9,015 bases of DNA from Clostridia bacterium (GTDB lineage Bacteria > Bacillota_A > Clostridia > Oscillospirales > CAG-272): contig JAFTSR010000028.1 in the NCBI GenBank assembly GCA_017467225.1, positions 1-9,015 of the forward strand, given 5' to 3'. This document shows, piece after piece, positions 6,294 to 9,015 of the stretch (its first letter is position 1; each line of letters starts with the position of its first letter). The notes under the pieces were generated by a model. It made no database searches. It saw only the letters and a program-made list of their open reading frames with translations, and was not told the origin of the DNA. The position numbers and the translations under genes are program-made.

Positions 6294-7523
6294 TTACGGT
6301 GTCCGATCGGGCTCGTCGGCACCTCCCGGCTCGCTCTCCTCGCTCAGCTGGGCGGCACGGTGAATGGTACCCCTGCCAAAGCGACCGCGGATGCTGTCAA
6401 CCGCGTAGTCAATCTTGCGCCGCCGCTCCCTTCTCTCGTCGGGAAACAGGCTAACCTGCTCCGCCTTCTCGTGCGTGATCATGGTCAGCGACACGCCGAT
6501 CAGACGCAGCGGCATGCGGCGATCCCAGAACTCGCGCAACAGCTGCTCTGCGATTTCCAGAATTTCGGCGGTGATATCGGTCGGCTCCTTGAGCTTTCTT
6601 TGGTGAGAAAAATTTTTGAACTGATCGGTACGAATGCTGACGCCGATGCAATAGGCGCGCGCACCGTCCGCACGCATACGCGAGGCGGCGTTGTCAATGA
6701 GCGACAAAAGTACCCCGTGTGCCGCGTCCAGCGTAGTGATATTTTCGCTCAGCGTGACCGAGTTGCTGTAGCCCTTGGCGGCCTCGCCCTCGCTGCGCAC
6801 GGCAGAGTCGTCGCGACCGTTGGCAAACGCGTGCAGCATCGCGCCCTGCTTCTCGCCGACCATAGCAATCAGCAGCGACGGGTCCAGCGAAGCCAGCGTG
6901 CCGATGGTCTTAATTCCCTGCCGCTGCAGCTTATCGGCGGTCGCCCGACCGACCGAAAACAGCTCACCCACCGGCAGAGGCCACAGCTTTTGGGGAATTT
7001 CCTCGTCAAACAGCGTATGCACGCGGTCAGGCTTTTCAAAGTCGCTCGCCATCTTGGCCAGCAGCTTGTTTCTCGCCACACCGACGTTGACGGTAAAGCC
7101 GAGGCGGTCGCGCACAGCGTCGCGGATGAGGTAAGCCGCCTGCAGCTCGTCGGGATAGATGCGCTCCATGCCGCTCATGTCAAGGTAGCATTCATCCACC
7201 GAAACCTGCTCGACAACCGGTGCAAATTCACGAAGGACGGCTACAAAGGCGGCCGACATGCGCTCATACAGGGCGTGGTCGGGCGGTGCCAGGACCAGCT
7301 GCGGACATTTTTGCAGCGCGCTGACCAGCGGCTCACCTGTTTTGATGCCGTACGCCTTGGCGGGACCCGATTTCGCTAAAATAACACCGTGGCGCTTTTG
7401 TGGGTCGCCGCTGATGGCGGACGGTACCGTGCGCAAATCGCTCTCGCCGCGCGAAAGCCGTCGCACGCTTTCCCAGGACAAAAACGCGCTGTTGACGTCA
7501 ACGTGATAAATAAGTCGGCGCAT
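6294..7523 (-). CDS. dinB: DNA polymerase IV, Y-family translesion polymerase (409 aa)
   Basis: An error-prone Y-family polymerase that copies past damaged bases using deoxynucleotides, recruited to forks by the beta clamp. Domain order: palm with HVDVNSAF (metal ligand Asp9; Phe14 in the steric-gate position), fingers at about 31-75, catalytic Asp110-Glu111 in SVDECYLDMSG (108-118), thumb with an HhH-like segment PVGELFSVGRATADKL (184-199), and a little-finger domain at about 250-350. QVSLF at 356-360 is a textbook beta-clamp-binding motif, here followed by about 50 further residues ending in an acidic tail. Length and motifs are complete, so the gene looks intact. The start follows AAAGGAG with 5-nt spacing. 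It is the first gene of a likely operon with the VUT transporter 30 bp on. I see no LexA box or clear promoter directly upstream; the preceding 130 bp are dominated by an AT-rich palindromic repeat. Confidence 0.97.
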   Translation of the reverse strand: MRRLIYHVDVNSAFLSWESVRRLSRGESDLRTVPSAISGDPQKRHGVILAKSGPAKAYGIKTGEPLVSALQKCPQLVLAPPDHALYERMSAAFVAVLREFAPVVEQVSVDECYLDMSGMERIYPDELQAAYLIRDAVRDRLGFTVNVGVARNKLLAKMASDFEKPDRVHTLFDEEIPQKLWPLPVGELFSVGRATADKLQRQGIKTIGTLASLDPSLLIAMVGEKQGAMLHAFANGRDDSAVRSEGEAAKGYSNSVTLSENITTLDAAHGVLLSLIDNAASRMRADGARAYCIGVSIRTDQFKNFSHQRKLKEPTDITAEILEIAEQLLREFWDRRMPLRLIGVSLTMITHEKAEQVSLFPDERRERRRKIDYAVDSIRGRFGRGTIHRAAQLSEESEPGGADEPDRTP

Positions 7524-7555
7524 GGCTGCTCCTTTCGTGCATGATTTTCAGGTGT

Positions 7556-7611
7556 GAGGGAGAACTTTTTTGAAAAAAAGTTCCCCCTCGCGCTCCCTTT
7601 CAAAAAACTTT
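7556..7611. repeat. AT-rich palindromic repeat between the RHH gene and dinB
   Basis: GAGGGAGAACTTTTT (7556-7570) pairs with AAAAAGTTCCCCCTC (7575-7589) except for one position. Adjacent on the right, TTTCAAAAAACTTTT (7597-7611, minus strand AAAAGTTTTTTGAAA) is a third segment that nearly complements one hairpin arm, so two folds compete. This arrangement resembles a dispersed intergenic element I recall from Oscillospiraceae genomes. It could terminate minus-strand transcription from the RHH gene before dinB, although the U-run is inside the stem and not after it. Confidence 0.6.
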
Positions 7612-7663
7612 TGATCATTGGGGTTGCCTCCCTACATCCCGTCTGCGGATGGCTGCTCCCCCG

Positions 7664-8107
7664 TCACTGCAGCACCTTCTGCTCAATCAAAAAGCTTGCC
7701 ACAACCGCAGAGCGGAAATGATTGATGCTCATTCCGCAAAGATCCGCCAGCATGTGCAGCTGGGAGTCGATCTCGCTCTGCAGCGTCAATAAAATCGGTC
7801 GCCCGATGGAGCGCGGCGCGTGAGAGACCGTCCGCCCGATCTTGAGCGCGTATAGCGACGCAGCCGCCGATAATCCCAGCGCCTCGGGCGTCAGCGGCGC
7901 GGCTGCCGTATCGTCATGCTCCCGCGACGCAGAAAAAGCCTTTTCCAGAATTTCCGGATGCTCGTTGATCCGCCTGACAAAGGTGGACAGGATCCACGCC
8001 GTCAATGTGGCACGCTTGAGTCCCGTCGATTCCACCGCGCGATCCAGCGCCTCGTCCACACGAACGTGAAACCGAACGTAGCTTTGCTTGCTCCCTGCCG
8101 CTGCCAT
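7664..8107 (-). CDS. Small protein with two ribbon-helix-helix-like segments (147 aa)
   Basis: No named gene recognised. Numbered from the upstream ATG at 8116: residues 11-50 read as a strand (SYVRFHVRV), a helix beginning DEALDRAVE, a turn and a second helix TLTAWILSTFVRRI, matching the ribbon-helix-helix DNA-binding plan of Arc/CopG proteins. Residues 104-148 repeat the plan: strand RPILLTLQ, helix EIDSQLHMLADLCG, helix INHFRSAVVASFLIEQ. A flexible Ala/Asp-rich linker with one helix joins them. RHH proteins normally dimerise, so this could be a single-chain pseudo-dimer or a larger assembly; function as a transcription regulator is inference. Start choice: AAGGAGG (8117-8123) directly abuts the ATG at 8116, leaving no spacing, whereas the ATG at 8107 (Met4) sits 9 nt away, so 8107 is preferred. 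No toxin gene adjoins it, and it is 51 bp (61 from the chosen start) after the glycosidase gene. Confidence 0.8.
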   Translation of the reverse strand: MAAAGSKQSYVRFHVRVDEALDRAVESTGLKRATLTAWILSTFVRRINEHPEILEKAFSASREHDDTAAAPLTPEALGLSAAASLYALKIGRTVSHAPRSIGRPILLTLQSEIDSQLHMLADLCGMSINHFRSAVVASFLIEQKVLQ

Positions 8108-8137
8108 TTGTGTCATCCTCCTTCAAATTCCGCATAA

Positions 8138-8160
8138 GGGCTGCGCCAATGACGCAGCCC
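8138..8160 (-). terminator. Hairpin between the glycosidase and RHH genes
   Basis: A perfect 8-bp GC-rich stem, GGGCTGCG (8138-8145) with CGCAGCCC (8153-8160), around a 7-nt loop, lies 8 bp after the glycosidase stop. On the minus strand only TTATGCG follows, so it is a weak or attenuating terminator. Some read-through into the RHH gene is likely, since there is no other visible promoter for it. Confidence 0.6.
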
Positions 8161-8168
8161 TCAGGGTT

Positions 8169-9015
8169 TTATTTTGCCAGTGTCAGCTCGACCGCCGTGG
8201 TGCTTCCGCCCTGACGCATGTAAACGTACAGGCGCTTGCCAACCACCATCCAGCAGGTGCCGTCGTAGCCAAAGCCGGTATTGCCCTGCGTCAGCTGCGG
8301 TCCTTCGGTGATTTCCCAGGTGATCAGATCCTCGGAGCGTGCAAACATGTGCGTCCACTGCGCACCGCCGTAAGCCTGACCGGGCACCTGATCGGTACTG
8401 ATCTCATAGACCATGTAATAGTAGCCGTCACAGTAAAAGACGTCGCGACGACCGATGGTACCGCTCCAGAGCGTGTCGTCCTCGGTGTTGATGATCGGCT
8501 CCTTGACAATCGTCAGATCGTGCAGATCCTCACCGTATGCCACACCCAGGCGGCAGTCCGTAAAGTCAAAGCCGTGGAAGAAGACGTACCAGGTGTCATC
8601 CACCTTGTACAGATCGGGCGTGCCGACGTTGGCCTTCTGCCACCAGGAGCTCTCGTGATCGGCGTAGATGATGACGCCCTCCTTGTCCCAGTCATAGCCG
8701 TTGCCCGAGGTCGCAAGCGCCACGTTCTCCAGGCTGCCGTATTCGGTGTCATCGCCGCCCTTGCACTCGTATGTGAGATAGAAGGTGCCGTCCGTGTCAA
8801 CCCAAACGCCGGCGAAGTAGGCGCCGTTGATATCCCAGTCCTCGTCGGGCTGAATGACGCAGCCCTCGTCCTTCCAGGTCTTACCGTCCTCGGAGATCGC
8901 CAGACCTACGCCGCCCTTGCCGGTGTCGGTCTTGTAGGTGATGTAGTAGGCCATGTACTTGCCGTCCACGTAGACGATGTCAGGGAAATGGAAGCCAAAG
9001 GATGAGCCGATGCCC
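8169..9015 (-). CDS. GH43-like five-bladed beta-propeller glycosidase, C-terminal part (partial)
   Basis: The last 281 residues and a TAA stop are in the window; the start lies beyond the right edge. The fragment shows the repeating blade pattern of the GH43/GH32/GH130-type propellers: hydrophobic strand, DG turn, YYxxY strand, then a strand with S-x-D-x-x-W. Examples from the N-terminal side of the fragment are FPDIVYVDGKYMAYYITY, LAISEDGKTWKDEG, GVWVDTDGTFYLTYE, GTPDLYKVDDTWYVFFHG, RRDVFYCDGYYYMVYE and ARSEDLITWE. The FPD and GTPD aspartates sit where such families place active-site or structural acids, but I cannot assign the catalytic set from part of the protein. These enzymes usually trim arabinose, xylose, fructose or mannose-linked glycans; the substrate is undetermined. 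Part of the upstream sequence is missing, so secretion cannot be judged. The stop is followed by a weak hairpin and then the RHH gene. Confidence 0.82.
   Translation of the reverse strand, partial: GIGSSFGFHFPDIVYVDGKYMAYYITYKTDTGKGGVGLAISEDGKTWKDEGCVIQPDEDWDINGAYFAGVWVDTDGTFYLTYECKGGDDTEYGSLENVALATSGNGYDWDKEGVIIYADHESSWWQKANVGTPDLYKVDDTWYVFFHGFDFTDCRLGVAYGEDLHDLTIVKEPIINTEDDTLWSGTIGRRDVFYCDGYYYMVYEISTDQVPGQAYGGAQWTHMFARSEDLITWEITEGPQLTQGNTGFGYDGTCWMVVGKRLYVYMRQGGSTTAVELTLAK

Noticed and set aside
6360..7379. Plus-strand frame of 339 codons opposite dinB
   Set aside because: It is antisense to a complete DinB with all catalytic motifs; the frame is His/Arg/Gln-rich, has no ribosome-binding site and no recognisable domain.
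7376..7618. Small minus-strand frame starting in the repeat and running into dinB (MIKSFLKG...)
   Set aside because: A GGGAGG lies upstream, but the N-terminal part is a translation of the palindromic repeat and the rest is dinB read in the wrong frame. I regard it as a repeat-derived spurious frame.
8088..9005. Plus-strand frame of 305 codons opposite the glycosidase
   Set aside because: It is an antisense shadow: the minus strand shows clear beta-propeller blade repeats, while this frame lacks a ribosome-binding site and motifs and overlaps the start of the RHH gene.

Overview
The window looks like a piece of chromosome from a Gram-positive anaerobe of the class Clostridia (Bacillota), most likely an uncultured gut Oscillospiraceae-type bacterium. 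The evidence is the strong AGGAGG ribosome-binding sites, consensus SigA promoters, a clostridial-type DinB (HVDVNSAFLSW start), extracellular modules carrying ELTSSG motifs, a CxDPLC-type lipoprotein, and intergenic palindromes of a kind I recall from that group. TGA is used as an ordinary stop (SDR, VUT and RHH genes), so the standard genetic code applies. I saw no tRNA, rRNA, CRISPR array or transposase.

Layout. Bases 1-126 are the 3' end of trpB (+), followed by a good terminator and a nested palindromic repeat. A near-consensus promoter with an extended -10 (371-399) drives a large secreted, membrane-anchored protein (446-3106, +). It is built from beta-sandwich modules, three of which share ELTSSG and GWNxIRLP signatures, followed by a helical stalk and a C-terminal transmembrane anchor. 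A terminator hairpin follows at 3211-3245. From there to the right edge everything is on the minus strand. The first minus-strand gene (4705 down to 3293) encodes a lipoprotein that has a perfect consensus promoter and a candidate palindromic operator, but it is broken by an in-frame TGA at codon 194. Two nearly identical terminator-like hairpins (3210-3239 and 4837-4867) bracket this gene.

Next, read leftward, is a compact operon: dinB (DNA polymerase IV), a VUT/YhhQ-type queuosine-precursor transporter 30 bp downstream, and a short-chain dehydrogenase that overlaps the transporter by ATGA. It ends at the 4838-4867 hairpin. Upstream of dinB lie an AT-rich hairpin repeat, a small protein with two ribbon-helix-helix-like segments (7664-8107), and the C-terminal 281 residues of a GH43-like beta-propeller glycosidase that runs off the right edge.

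How they fit together: the window mixes housekeeping (Trp synthesis, translesion polymerase, probable queuosine salvage) with surface or extracellular carbohydrate-related functions. I do not see one coherent new multi-gene system. The items most worth following are the modular surface protein, the stop-interrupted lipoprotein between repeated hairpins, the tandem RHH protein, and the translationally coupled VUT-SDR pair.
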